The notes below the pieces were generated by a model, which saw only the letters and a program-made list of their open reading frames with translations, did not search any database and was not told where the DNA came from. A stretch of 26,077 nucleotides of DNA from Gonium pectorale (Eukaryota > Chlorophyta > Chlorophyceae > Chlamydomonadales > Volvocaceae): contig LSYV01000168.1 in the NCBI GenBank assembly GCA_001584585.1, forward strand, positions 6,646 to 32,722, read 5' to 3'. The position numbers and the translations under genes were made by a program. The first letter of the stretch is position 1, and each line of letters begins with the position of its first letter. Of this stretch, positions 11,201 through 20,690 are shown in pieces.

Positions 11201-14200
11201 TTTGATTCAGTGCACGTCTGCCCCACGCACGCACCTTAATTGCGAGGCGGGTGTCATGCAAATACACAGGTGCGGCTAATAGCTGTAATAACGCAAGTAA
11301 CGCAAGCACGTGCGTGTGTGTGTGTAACAAGTGCGTGTGTAGGTGTGGTTCCAGAGATGTAACCACACCTACCTGTGGTTACATCTCTGGATGGGCCAAC
11401 GCTGGCATGGGGTGCGTGCCCAAACCAGGGGATAGCCTGCAGCCCTAAGCACCTGCAGCTGCCCTGCAAGACCCGCCGCAGTAGTGCTGCTCCTCTGTTC
11501 ATCCGAGCAGCTGCTGTATGTGCACCGAAGTCCTTGCCGCACGAGATAGACCAGCCCCTCGTTTTGGTGCTGACCACGCGTCCATGTATGTTTGCACAGG
11601 CGCGTCGTGGGACAAGGTCGGATCCATCGCCTTTTACTGCAAGCAGTTTGATGCGGTGCTCGGAGTCATCGCGCTGGCGCCACCGCCGCCAGCAGGCGGC
11701 ACGCCTTCGCCCGGCCCCGGTCCCGCGCCCGGGCCCGGACCGGCGCCCACGCCCAAGCCGCCCGCCGGGACCACTGGCCGTGCGCCACCGCCGCCGACGC
11801 GCTCGTGCTCGGGGAGCGCCCTGGCCTGGTACAAGGTGCGTGCGTGCGTGATGAAACAACTAACGGTAGCCGCACGTACGCGCCCTGGTTGCTTGAACGG
11901 CGGGGTAACGAAGCTTGCCTTTAGCGCCCAGCCCGTAGCTACACGAATGTGTCGTTTTCGGTTTGAAGCAGCTGTTCTGTTGTTACCAGTTTCACGAGTG
12001 CATGCATGTGGGCTTCATTCGCCGTACGTACGCACAGATCAGCCTGACGACTCGAGAGCACGGAGTAGCTGGTGTGGTGACGGTGGTGGACGGCTGCACC
12101 ATCCGCATTTCGGGTTTCAAGTGAGTATGATGATGGGTTGTTGGATAGATGGCCCGCACGCGCGCAGTCCTTTGTTCCCTGCCTGCAGGCTGCAGGATGG
12201 AACAAGTTTGATTGCATGTATGTATGTATGCCTGATTGCAGCGCTACTTGCTTACGCAAAGGCATGGCTGCGCGTGAAAATGTGATAGCGCCGGGTCCCG
12301 GCGGGCGGCAAGGCCGTCACGTTCGAGCCCGGGTATGTACACTGCTGCTACCTATCTACGGCCCTGCCTGCCGTACGCCCAAGTACATGCTCTCTCGTGC
12401 ATGCGTGAGTGCGTGCCGCGCGCTTCCCATCCCTCTATATCTTAAATTTGAAGCGTGGCTGGCCGTGGCGCGAGGTGAACACCCGCCAGCAGCAGCCTGT
12501 CTTCCGCCGCCTGCTGGCGCCATTTATTTTGTTGTATGGTCTCCGCCCTCGCCCGCTCGCTCGCTCGCTCTCGACTTCCCAGGTACGACGGACTCGCGCC
12601 AGACGCGTACTGGTTCGGAGCCGACGAGGACAGCGATCCTGCCTACGCCTCGGGTGGGTGAAAACTGCTAGTTTTGGGTTGAGCCCGAGCCTACGGTAGT
12701 AGATAGCTAGGGTTCGTTGTTTACATGTGCGTTGCGTGAACTAACGTGGCCAGCCGTGCATGTGACCTACCGTGTGAACAACCAAATTAGATTCTTTGCC
12801 GCCCTACCTCGCTCTCGTGCCTGCACCAAAAGGAATCCTGGTCCCCGCCGCCCGCCCACCCCACCCCACATGCGCGCGCGCAGGAACCATCTTGGCTCCC
12901 TACCTTGATGGCGCAGCCGACGGCACCGGGCCGGACATCATTATCAAGCTGCCCCGCGGTACGCAGCTAATAACTAGCTAGGGGCGGAAGCGATCGATGG
13001 AAACCTCAAGCGGCCAAGCGTAGACACGTAATAAAGCTGCTGGCACACGCGTGTACATGCCCGACCCAAACATGTATGCTGATGGTAAAATAGGAGAAGT
13101 CTGCAGAGAAAAAGGGATGGAGCCCGCTACATATGGTACCGTTATAGCACCCTACGTACGCCACGCACTAATAACCCGCCTAACTCTATCTGACGCGTAT
13201 AAATACCTACCCCTTCAAAGTGGCACACCCCACCCCCACATGCGTCCATACCCGCCCTGCTGCCTGCTTAATGATAGTATACACCTACCGAGTATGTCAC
13301 ACACACAGGCGTGTCATTCGCAACGCTTCGCGGCATCGCCTTCTACTGCAAGTCCATGGCCGTCAACATGGCCTCCGCGCCCCTAGCCAAGAAGTGCGGC
13401 TCCAAGAGCGCGCTGGTGGGCTTTGTGGGCAGCCTCACCGTCTTCGACCACGTGGGGCACGGCACGTTCCGGATCCTGGACGACTGCACCTTCAGCGTCT
13501 CCGACTTCATGTGAGCAAGCACGAGCTAGATAGCTGGCTAGCTAGCTTGTACGGTTGATAGACGCACGGAACACATACACGTGCATGCGTACATGGGTGG
13601 TGCATTATTCATACATACATGCGGTTGGTCCAGCTCACTCAATCGATCGTCTGCGCCGCCTTCCAACCCACTGGTAATGATGACCCCCGCCGACCACTCA
13701 TGCATTCGTTCATACATTCGGGCATGCATCCGTCGCGTCCGCTCGCTCGCACCAAAGTAACTGCGTCTACATGTTATGCATGTGTGCGCCGCAGCTACGA
13801 CGGCGCAGCGCCGGACGCCTTCTGGAAGGCCGGTCGTGCCTCGGGCACCAACTTCAGCCGCGGAGCCACCCTGCTCGCGCCGTACAACAGCGGTGCCGCA
13901 GCCCGCAGCGAGGTAGTGGTGCGCCTGCCTGCGGGTGAGCCCTATCTGGATAGGCAGCAGCTACATACGATCGATACTTGTTTGTATGCAGAGAAACCAT
14001 ATCCAGTTGCCTCGTTCGCCGGAGTATGTAACTTCACTCCCTTATCTAGCTCCTAAAGCCCTAAAGCATGCAATGCATATATCTACAGGAAGTTCGTTCC
14101 ATCCCACCCGCCGCGCCACCCGCCCTCCCGCCCGCCCGCCCGCCATCAACAATAATGCCCTGCGCGCGCGAGGGACGCGGTCGATGGCCCACCCGCCGCC

Positions 14201-17200
14201 GCAGCCGCATGCGTTGCAAGTATGTGTTGCATGTATGCCATACGTACGTACGCTGCATGCGCACGCACGCACGCACGTCCCATCCATCCAGCGGCCCTCC
14301 CGCTCCCGCCCGCCCACCGTCCCATCCATTCCCCACTTCTGCTCGATGACTCCGCGCATAGGCCTGGAGTGGAGCGACGTCCGCGGCATCTCCTTCTTCT
14401 GCGAGTCCATGGGCGTCAACATGGCCTCCATTGCGATACCCGCCCCGCCCTGCGGCGCCAAGCACCCGGCCGTGGGCGCAGTGGTGCCGCTTACGTCGTT
14501 CGCACACGCCACTGCCGGCGCGCTCGAGATCCTGAACGACTGCACCGCCGTTATCCGCGGACTGATGTGAGTGCGGTGCGGTGTGATGGCGGGCGGGCCG
14601 CCGGGCGGGCGGATGCGCGGACTTGCGGGTGCAGCGGGAACGCAATGCGGTCGCGTCACCAGTATGTTTGTAGGACAGGGTAAGAGATGGCGGCCTGGGT
14701 GGAAGGTGGAGACGGGCATACGTCAGGGCGGGGGCGGTCGTCTGGGAAGGAGGGAGGGAGAAGGCAGGCCTGCAAACAAGCAAGGACCGCAACCAGGCAA
14801 TCGGCGGCCACCGCACGCACGCACGCAAGCACTGCGGCGGGGCGCGACGGTAGCGATCGTATCACCATTTTGTCTATCTACTGCGGCAGATAGATAGACG
14901 TTGCCGGAGCGAGTTCATTCATTCCTGGCCTGCTGCTGACACTGCTGATACGATACTGCGATCATCTCCATCTGTGTATCGCAGCTACGACGGAGAGGCG
15001 CCCGACATCTTCATCCGCGGTGCGCCGGCCGATGACGTGGCTTCGTACCGCGGCAACACGACCTTCGACCTGTACGAATGGAATGCTGAGGACGCCGCAG
15101 CCACCAAGCCCATCGACGTCTATTTCAGGCTGCCCGCGGGTGCGCTCGATCGCTCGCTCGTACGGTTACACAAGAACGCAACTGCCCCGCCCGCGTGTGT
15201 ATATATATGTGTGACACTCTTAAAGACTGTTGATTGATTGGCGCCTAGCTGTCTATCTACCCTGCCTGCTGCTGAGCGTGTCCAAAACAAACTCTGGTCC
15301 TCTCTATCTCCCGGCCTCGCACGTACACCACCTGCTGCCGCCTGACTGCTTGATGGATGGACTCCGGCATCATGACGGGCTGCAGGCCAGACTTGGAGCA
15401 GCGTTCGCGGCGTGTCGGTCTGGTGCCGCAGCGTCGCGGCGAACATGGCGAGCGCCCCCGTGCTGCCCAAGTGCGACAAGGCCCATCCCTTGGTGGGCGC
15501 CCGCGCCTCCCTGGTGGCGCACGAGCACGTGGCCCCGGGGGCCGTGCTGACGGTGCTGGACTCGTGCACACTCCGTGTAGACGGTTTCACGTACGATGGC
15601 GCTGCGCCGGACCTATACTGGTGAGCGAGAGCATACATGGGCGAGCGGTCGCTTTATTTCGCTCCACGGCAATTTGAACTGGGTGTGCCGCACGCAGGTA
15701 CGGCGCCGCCGCGGATACCATTGCTTCGTACAACTCTTCAGGGGCGGTGCCGCTGCTGCAGTGGAAGGCGGGCGCAGTGACCGGCAGCACCGTCTACCTG
15801 CGTCTACCCACGGGTGCGATCGATGTGTTGGATGCTTGATTGCGTGCGTGTGTGGATCACCGACCTATCTACGCACACACGCACGCAAACTCGGTTGCTG
15901 CTCGCTGGTGGCACGCATAGTGGGCGGGATGTAGTGGTCCCCAGCCAGCCGCCGCCTTGCATGTACGACATGTACGTAGGACTCATGCGCACTTACGTAC
16001 GTATGTACGACAAGCAAGTGCGTATACGCGCGCATGACTTCATACGTACGTAAATCTTCGCCCCCTAGCTAGACTGCTCTGCGCAAACTACTGTTGCGCC
16101 TTCATTCTCCTCTAGATTCTACACCTATCCGTTCTCCTATACACGTATGTAATGTGCATGCCCGTATGTCGTGCACGCATTATTATCACGTACGTACACA
16201 CGCAGGTGTTACATTGGATTCGGTGAGGGCTGTGTCGGCCTGGTGCGCCTCCATGGCAGTCAACATGGCGTCGGCCCCGCTGGCGCCTGCGTGCGGCAGC
16301 CGGCACCCGCTGGTGGGCGCGCGCGTGCCGCTGCTGGGCATCGAGCATGTGGCCCCCGGCGCGGAGGCAACGGTCGTGGACGACTGCACGCTCCGAGTCA
16401 CTCGCTTCACGTAAGTGGCTGGTGCGTGCGTGCCTGCTGATGCGGCTGATTGAGGCATCGCATAGATAGATAGGGCTACGGCACGTAACATGTGCGGCGG
16501 GTTAATGCCGGCGGTGGTCGTACGAAAACAGGTGCAGCTCGATAGCGTCGCACGCACGTGCATTTCTTTCCCTTGGTTACAAGCAAGCGTGTCGTGTGTA
16601 GTACATCACAAGTGCGCATGATGGGAAAATGCATTGAGCGGAGGTAGGGCTTCACTGTTAGCTATCGTGGCAGCAAATAAACTTGCACGCTGCGGCAAGT
16701 CCATTCTATCTAGGTACGTACGTATGCGAAGTGCGTTCCCGCTCAGTCGATGAAATGATGGGATGGAGGCACCCACACATCTTGGTTCCGATCCCCGTAC
16801 GTGCAATCGTGCAGGTACGATGGCCTGGCGCCTGATGCGGCCTGGGTCGGCGCGCTGTCGGACACAGCCGCGGCGTACAACGGCAGCGACAGCATTGTGC
16901 TGTCGGGGCTGTGGAAGGGCGGCGCTGTGACAGGAGCCACCATCTACGTGCGGCTGCCCGTGGGTGAGTGAGTGCATGTAGGCTTGCATGCCGGACGGTA
17001 CGGAGGACAGATAGGCCCAGCAGGCAAGCAAGGGATACTGGTGGATGGCTTGGGTGGATGGATAGGTAGCTGGGTGGGTGCGGCCAGCCAGCATTGGAAG
17101 CGCGGCGGGCTGCCTAGATAGAGCTGGCAGGGCGGGGGGAGGGAGCAACCAGGCCTGCGTTGCTGCAGTGCCCTGATGCGATAGCTAGCTGGGCATTACG

Positions 17201-18882
17201 ATTGAGCCATCCACACACGGCGCCTGTTCCTGCCAATTGCGTTTGCATACCCGGCTCGCCAATGACGACTACATGTTTTTGTTGTGTTCTTGCTAACTAG
17301 ACGCCATCCGTGCGTCTTCCCTGTACTACCGCTGTACTACCGCTGTATGTATGCCTCGCGCGCAGGCGTTACGTGGGACAAGGTCCGTGCTGTTTCGTTC
17401 TTCTGCCGGTCCATGGCAGTCAACATGGCATCCGCAGCGCTGGTCCAGGGATGCCCCGCTGCTAAGAAGGGCTCCGCAAGCCCGGAGGTGCGTGCGTGCG
17501 CGCACATACATCACCACACCCTACCTCTTGGCATGTACGTACGTACGAATTCAGAGGAGTTCAAATGGGACATACATTATTGAGGGGCATGGTGCGTGGT
17601 GGAGGGACGCAGGTATGGGTGTCCGCGCACCTCACTGCTTACACCCGGTAGCTAGATTAGCTAAATATATTAATGGATGCATGCAAGGAGGACGGCGGCA
17701 CATATAGGTTTAGGTAGCCCGGTTTAGTAACCTACTGGATGGATCGATGGATGGCAAGTCACGCTCATGTATGGTGGCGACCCTAGCTATCAGTAATAAT
17801 GGTATATCTCATCACAAAAGAAAAAGGATGGAAACGGAAAGCATTACGGAAACGGTACATCTCATCATGCCTTGCATGCCTGCTGCGTGCCTGCTTGCAG
17901 GTCGGCCGAACCTTCTACCTGAAGCACTACGACCACGTGGCCGCGGGCGCGACAGTGACGGTGGTGGACGAGTGCACGTTCGTTGTCGCGGGCTTCACGT
18001 GAGTGTAAATTAGCGGTAGCGATAGATCGGGACAGCAACTAACGATGTCTGTGCAGCGCGCCATTGATCACATCATCAATCTATCGGTCCTCACTCAACA
18101 GATACCAGATACTGGCGCTTCTATCTGCTAATGGCTTGCCTGCCTAGGGCGCGCGTGCGTCTATGTGCGTGAAGCTCATCATGTGCTTACTTACTTATTG
18201 CCGCTTGTTGATTGCATGCTGTTTGCTTGTTGCATACCGGTACTGGCTGATGAAATGCTTTGTTTCCAACCATCACAAAAATTAAACCCATCCAACAGCT
18301 ACGACGGCGCCGCGCCAGACGCGGTCTGGAAGGTGGCCCCAACCGACACGACTGCTGCGTACAACACCACGTCCGCCTCACGGACGATAGGCGTGTGGCA
18401 GCATGGGGCCGTCAGGCATGCCTCCTTCAAGCTCAAGCTTCCCAGTGGTGAGTGATGAGTTGTTGAGATGCATATCAATAGCACGGGATGGGGCTCCTGG
18501 ACGATTTGCCCTATCTGTGGCGGCATGGGGTAGACAGGTTATTACTTGATAATGACGTTAGTTGGCGCGCACGCACGGGGTGCGTGTATCGCTCGTATGT
18601 ATGCATATGTGATGATACATGTTGGCATTCGGTCAGGAGGATCGCTCTGAAGCCTTTGCTGTACGGGTGTGCGTACTGTGCATGTCCTCCCCCTAGTACT
18701 TTCTACTTGCTATTGAACCTATCCAGCTAGTTGTTGGTAAAATAATGCATGTTCATTCTGTGCGTGAACTAAACGATGCTATACCACATACAGGTGTCAA
18801 GTGGAGCTCGGTGGGCGGCATCTCCTTCTGGTGCGAATCAATGGCGGTCAACATGGCCAGCGTGGCGCTGCTGCTGCCGTGA
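2263..18882 (+). CDS. Secreted Skeletor-like multidomain redox protein: DM13 + DOMON + cupredoxin-like + seven DM13 (33 exons)
   Basis: Predicted product about 1,381 aa. Exons: 2263-2412, 2559-2614, 3152-3211, 3916-3973, 4341-4399, 4717-4870, 5307-5457, 5733-5812, 6328-6450, 7001-7190, 7489-7610, 7879-7995, 8289-8378, 9199-9325, 9930-9977, 10369-10450, 10884-11032, 11600-11835, 12038-12120, 12583-12653, 12884-12958, 13309-13510, 13795-13934, 14362-14566, 14985-15139, 15386-15620, 15698-15813, 16206-16410, 16815-16963, 17366-17487, 17901-17998, 18299-18447, 18794-18882. Every junction keeps the frame; all introns are GT-AG except two GC-AG. The start ATG opens a classic signal peptide (hydrophobic Leu run, cleavage near ALAA-SS, residue 25). 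Domain order: DM13 (29-135), DOMON (about 165-360), Pro-rich linker, cupredoxin-like (about 385-512), DM13 2-8 (518-1381). No transmembrane segment or b561 domain follows. By family knowledge DOMON binds haem or sugar and DM13 is a proposed redox module, so I infer extracellular electron transfer. Substrate and partner are unknown. Confidence 0.85.
2465..2496. repeat. GCATGC/TATGCATGC palindromic repeat in intron 1
   Basis: Overlapping copies of the self-complementary words GCATGC and ATGCAT fill about 30 bp of intron 1. This is one of the densest examples of a word class repeated in most introns of this gene. Confidence 0.8.
4691..4714. repeat. (GCCCC)n run forming the pyrimidine tract of intron 5
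   Basis: Four GCCCC units plus GCCC lie directly before the acceptor at 4715-4716. The complementary strand has five GGGG/GGG runs and could form a G-quadruplex in DNA. The RNA carries the C-rich strand, which serves as the acceptor tract. A similar CCGCCCC run occurs in intron 6 near 5058-5073. Confidence 0.75.
4810..7190 (+). other. DOMON domain (residues ~165-360), exons 6-10
   Basis: The segment runs from NCAELQPGKLNVYWQ through HVTLQGYLDATHWMGFGFN, RMVGSDVVIVG and LLGFDRRNGVTTIAFRRPL to PLTWAFG...VLYHG. This is the beta-sandwich pattern of DOMON proteins (MxGSD in the middle, WAFG and a late His). In haem-b DOMON domains such as cellobiose dehydrogenase cytochrome and AIR12 the axial ligands are a Met and a late His. 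The matching candidates here are Met221 and His335. Haem binding is an inference from position only. A short insert with two Cys (SQCAYN, PGVCPD) spans exons 8-9. Confidence 0.82.
6611..6660. repeat. 22-bp direct repeat, period 28, intron 9
   Basis: The word GGCTACGTATGTAGGGCACC plus AC occurs perfectly at 6611-6632 and 6639-6660. It contains the palindrome TACGTA. Confidence 0.85.
7489..7610 (+). other. Pro-rich linker exon (exon 11) ending in a GC splice donor
   Basis: The exon encodes a Ser/Thr/Pro-rich hinge (SSSGKPPPPPAGG) between the DOMON and copper domains, then the first strand of the next domain (TRIVVTQ). Its 3' boundary reads CACACAG followed by GCAAGC, so the intron would be GC-AG. 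The frame continues exactly into exon 12. Confidence 0.7.
7611..7637. repeat. (GCAA)n microsatellite at the GC donor of intron 11
   Basis: Six GCAA units plus GCA start exactly at the first base of intron 11. Each unit after the first recreates an AAGCAAGC context, but the exon frame supports the first copy as the junction. Confidence 0.8.
8170..8197. repeat. Cluster of three ACCGGT palindromes, intron 12
   Basis: AAACCGGTT, AACCGGTT and AAACCGGTTT follow one another, with ACCGGT at 8173, 8181 and 8190. The cluster is nearly symmetric and can fold on itself. It lies between exons 12 and 13. Confidence 0.75.
9930..11676 (+). other. DM13 domain 2 (residues ~518-625), exons 15-18
   Basis: Starts at C518 with THPYVGF, then ILDDCTFRVTGFT, YDGLAPDTFWYG, VRLPPG and SWDKVGSIAFYC. 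Introns are phase 2 before YDG and phase 1 at the LPPG junction, as in later repeats. An extra intron (9978-10368) splits its first strand. Confidence 0.85.
11340..11391. repeat. Overlapping perfect inverted repeats (alternative hairpins), intron 17
   Basis: An 18-bp perfect inverted repeat pairs 11350-11367 with 11374-11391, with a 6-nt loop. The left arm overlaps a second perfect inverted repeat of 11 bp, 11340-11350 with 11361-11371. The two stems share bases, so they exclude each other. Confidence 0.85.
11677..11805 (+). other. Pro/Gly/Ala linker between DM13 2 and DM13 3
   Basis: Inside exon 18 the protein becomes PPPPAGG, a Pro-Gly/Pro-Ala alternating run (PGPGPAPGPGPAP) and APPPPTR before C675. 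Such Pro-rich spacers are typical of hydroxyproline-rich extracellular proteins of volvocine and related green algae. It separates the first post-copper DM13 from the following array and accounts for the 157-residue spacing here versus 115-119 elsewhere. Confidence 0.8.
11806..13394 (+). other. DM13 domain 3 (residues ~675-789), exons 18-22
   Basis: C675, VVDGCTIRISGFK, YDGLAPDAYWFG, IIIKLPRG, VSFATLRGIAFYC. Asp-Gly replaces Asp-Asp before the core Cys. An additional phase-1 intron (12654-12883) cuts the YDG half, and an intron at 11836 separates C675 from the first strand. Confidence 0.82.
13395..14450 (+). other. DM13 domain 4 (residues ~790-904), exons 22-24
   Basis: C790, ILDDCTFSVSDFM, YDGAAPDAFWKAG, VVVRLPAG, LEWSDVRGISFFC. 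This is the cleanest two-exon unit: a 140-nt phase 2 to 1 exon flanked by 202- and 205-nt phase 1 to 2 exons. Confidence 0.87.
14451..15471 (+). other. DM13 domain 5 (residues ~905-1023), exons 24-26
   Basis: C905 with KHPAVG, ILNDCTAVIRGLM, YDGEAPDIFIRG, VYFRLPAG, QTWSSVRGVSVWC. Asn replaces the first Asp before the core Cys. FIRG replaces the aromatic-Trp-Gly after YDG, so this copy is somewhat divergent while keeping all cysteines. Confidence 0.85.
15472..16291 (+). other. DM13 domain 6 (residues ~1024-1140), exons 26-28
   Basis: C1024 with HPLVG, VLDSCTLRVDGFT, YDGAAPDLYW, VYLRLPTG, VTLDSVRAVSAWC. The intron found before YDG in every other repeat is missing. An intron of the same phase lies 30 nt further on, after LYW. 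Confidence 0.87.
16292..17451 (+). other. DM13 domain 7 (residues ~1141-1258), exons 28-30
   Basis: C1141 with HPLVG, VVDDCTLRVTRFT, YDGLAPDAAWVG, IYVRLPVG, VTWDKVRAVSFFC. Exon 28 is 205 nt, identical in length and phases to exon 24, supporting unit duplication. Confidence 0.87.
17452..18882 (+). other. DM13 domain 8 (residues ~1259-1381), exons 30-33, C-terminus
   Basis: C1259, VVDECTFVVAGFT, YDGAAPDAVWKV, FKLKLPSG, VKWSSVGGISFWC, ending MASVALLLP and TGA. An extra phase-0 intron (17488-17900) lies after the linker Cys segment. The stop comes right where the next linker would begin. There is no membrane anchor, and the tail is too short for a GPI signal. Confidence 0.85.
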
Positions 18883-19033
18883 TGACCGATCTCGGTCGTC
18901 GCACCGCCGGGGATCATGCGCCGCTAGCTGCTGAGAGCTTTTCTCGTACGGACTGAGCGGCGCGCGGCCGCTGTACGTACGTACGTACGTACGGGGCTGC
19001 TTGCCTGCCTTCAGAATGCGGTTTTCGTCGATG

Positions 19034-19077
19034 TGTAAATAATGATGCCAGCATAGCAGGTGCGTGCGTGTGTGTAA
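19034..19077 (+). promoter_or_regulatory. Candidate TGTAA polyadenylation signals
   Basis: TGTAA occurs at 19034-19038 and 19073-19077, about 150 and 190 bp after the stop at 18880-18882. TGTAA is the usual poly(A) signal of chlorophyte nuclear genes. Either would give a short 3' UTR. Confidence 0.5.
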
Positions 19078-20269
19078 TGCGAACACGCTTTGTGGGATTG
19101 CGGTGCACCATATATACGTCATTGCACGCATACCGTGCAGGCTCACGTGGCGCAGTTTTATTAGAGTCCGAGGCCTGTATGTACCTCGTTTGCGCGCACA
19201 CGCACTTCACAGTACGTACATGAAACGTGAAGAATGAAACGTGAAGGGGGCTGGCGGGTGATTTGCAGTTGTAGCCCCGTGTTATTAGCACTTGTGTGTG
19301 CGTGTGTGTGTGCATGTGTACGTTTCAGGCCCTAGCTAGCTAGCTACCTATCTACGTACCTACCTACCTGCATGCTCGCTCGCTCGCTTGGAACGAAGTA
19401 AGCAGCATCCCGAATCCCGTCACACATATGCGTGCGTGGCTGCTGGTGCTTGTCATTAGCTTGCTTGGAGGTCTTGATCGCACATGATGATGTACCGGTA
19501 CATACATGGCCGGCACAAATCAACGGGTGTCGAATGCATGTTATGTACGGTATGCCTAGCGCACAGGCCGCCACGCAATCTATCTGGCACCCTGCCGCCC
19601 ACCACGCACGCACTTGATATGATGGTAGATGCCTAGTTTGGTTTATTAAATACTTGCACGCACGCACACATGCATGTATGTGCACACCTACCCTCGCAAT
19701 ACACAACATCTCTAGCTGGAAGTACGATGCCTTTGTGGTTTCGTACGTTGATTGCATCGCATGAAGCCCCACGCATGCTCGGGCTCATCTGCCTCCGCAT
19801 CATGTGACGCCAGAGCTACATGTATACGCTCGGTGTTGGTGCTATTATTGTTAGTGCGTGGCGGTGATGATGGACTTACTGGATTATTGGCACTTAAAAG
19901 GATGGGGCATCCTTCTGGCCCCAGGCACACTTACTGAGCTGTCAAGTAGTAGTACTGAGCTGTCAAGCCCCGGCCGTTCGTGCACACCACGCACCGAATT
20001 TCTGCTGCCCAACCAAGCAAGTCTCCAAAGTAAATGGCAAGCAAATCCTTCGTTTGGACTAAAGTACGAAGATACATAACATGGCCGATTCCTTCGCGGG
20101 GATTGCTTTGTCCATGGACGTACATATAACCCAGGCAGTTCCCCGCCGGGGCCAACTCACTCGGGGGCCTCAAGGAACGGATGCCACATGATGACCGACC
20201 CATGGGTCCGCCAGCCGCTATCTACCACGCAGCACCACCACTACCGTTTAGCTGTCAGTTTGAGTCTGT

Positions 20270-20300
20270 GTCGTAGTGAGCTGCACTGGCTCACTGCGAC
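20270..20300. repeat. 12-bp inverted repeat with 7-nt loop
   Basis: GTCGTAGTGAGC at 20270-20281 pairs with GCTCACTGCGAC at 20289-20300, with one G-T type mismatch. No gene or T-run beside it suggests a terminator role. Confidence 0.6.
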
Positions 20301-20690
20301 AAAATTTGCCAACGCTTACATATATACGTACAGAGGTTGAAGCAAGCACGGACGGGCATAACGAAAGCAACATCATTACGAACTCATCAGTGTCCGTACT
20401 GTCTGTACATTCAGAAAGGGCGGACGGATCGCATGAGAGCACCATACATGCATGTACCAAACAGGCCAGGCGGCCGGTGCGGGGTCTGACATCCGGTGGT
20501 AAGCTTGGGGGCCGGGACGAACGTCACATACATGTATGTCTTGCTCTGTACCCGCGCGCACGCCCGCCCTACCTACTGGAAACGTCGCACCTTCGGGGGT
20601 GCGTGTATGACCGTAGAGGCGGGCTCTCTCTTTCTGCGCAAATTTCTCCTTTTTAAAAATCCCATTTTCCGATCGAGAAGAGCTACCGTC

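Larger units (their letters stand above)
18883..20690. other. Non-coding region with short repeats; no gene seen
   Basis: After the 3' end of the large gene no ORF has family features or a plausible exon chain. Repeats seen are five TACG units at 18974-18993; a 13-bp direct repeat ATGAAACGTGAAG at 19220 and 19234; a 15-bp direct repeat TACTGAGCTGTCAAG at 19932 and 19953 (period 21); and an imperfect hairpin at 20270-20300. A small untranslated RNA cannot be excluded. Confidence 0.45.

Noticed and set aside
2263..18882. Several separate DM13 genes rather than one
   Set aside because: All 32 junctions keep frame, no internal signal peptide or stop-plus-TGTAA unit appears between domains, and linker exons carry the end of one repeat and the start of the next.
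18794..19340. Membrane anchor or cytochrome b561 domain at the C-terminus
   Set aside because: The frame stops at 18882 right after MASVALLLP, and no hydrophobic exon follows before the TGTAA signals.
19932..19967. CRISPR-like direct repeats
   Set aside because: Only two 15-bp copies with a 6-bp gap in a eukaryotic intergenic region; simple duplication.
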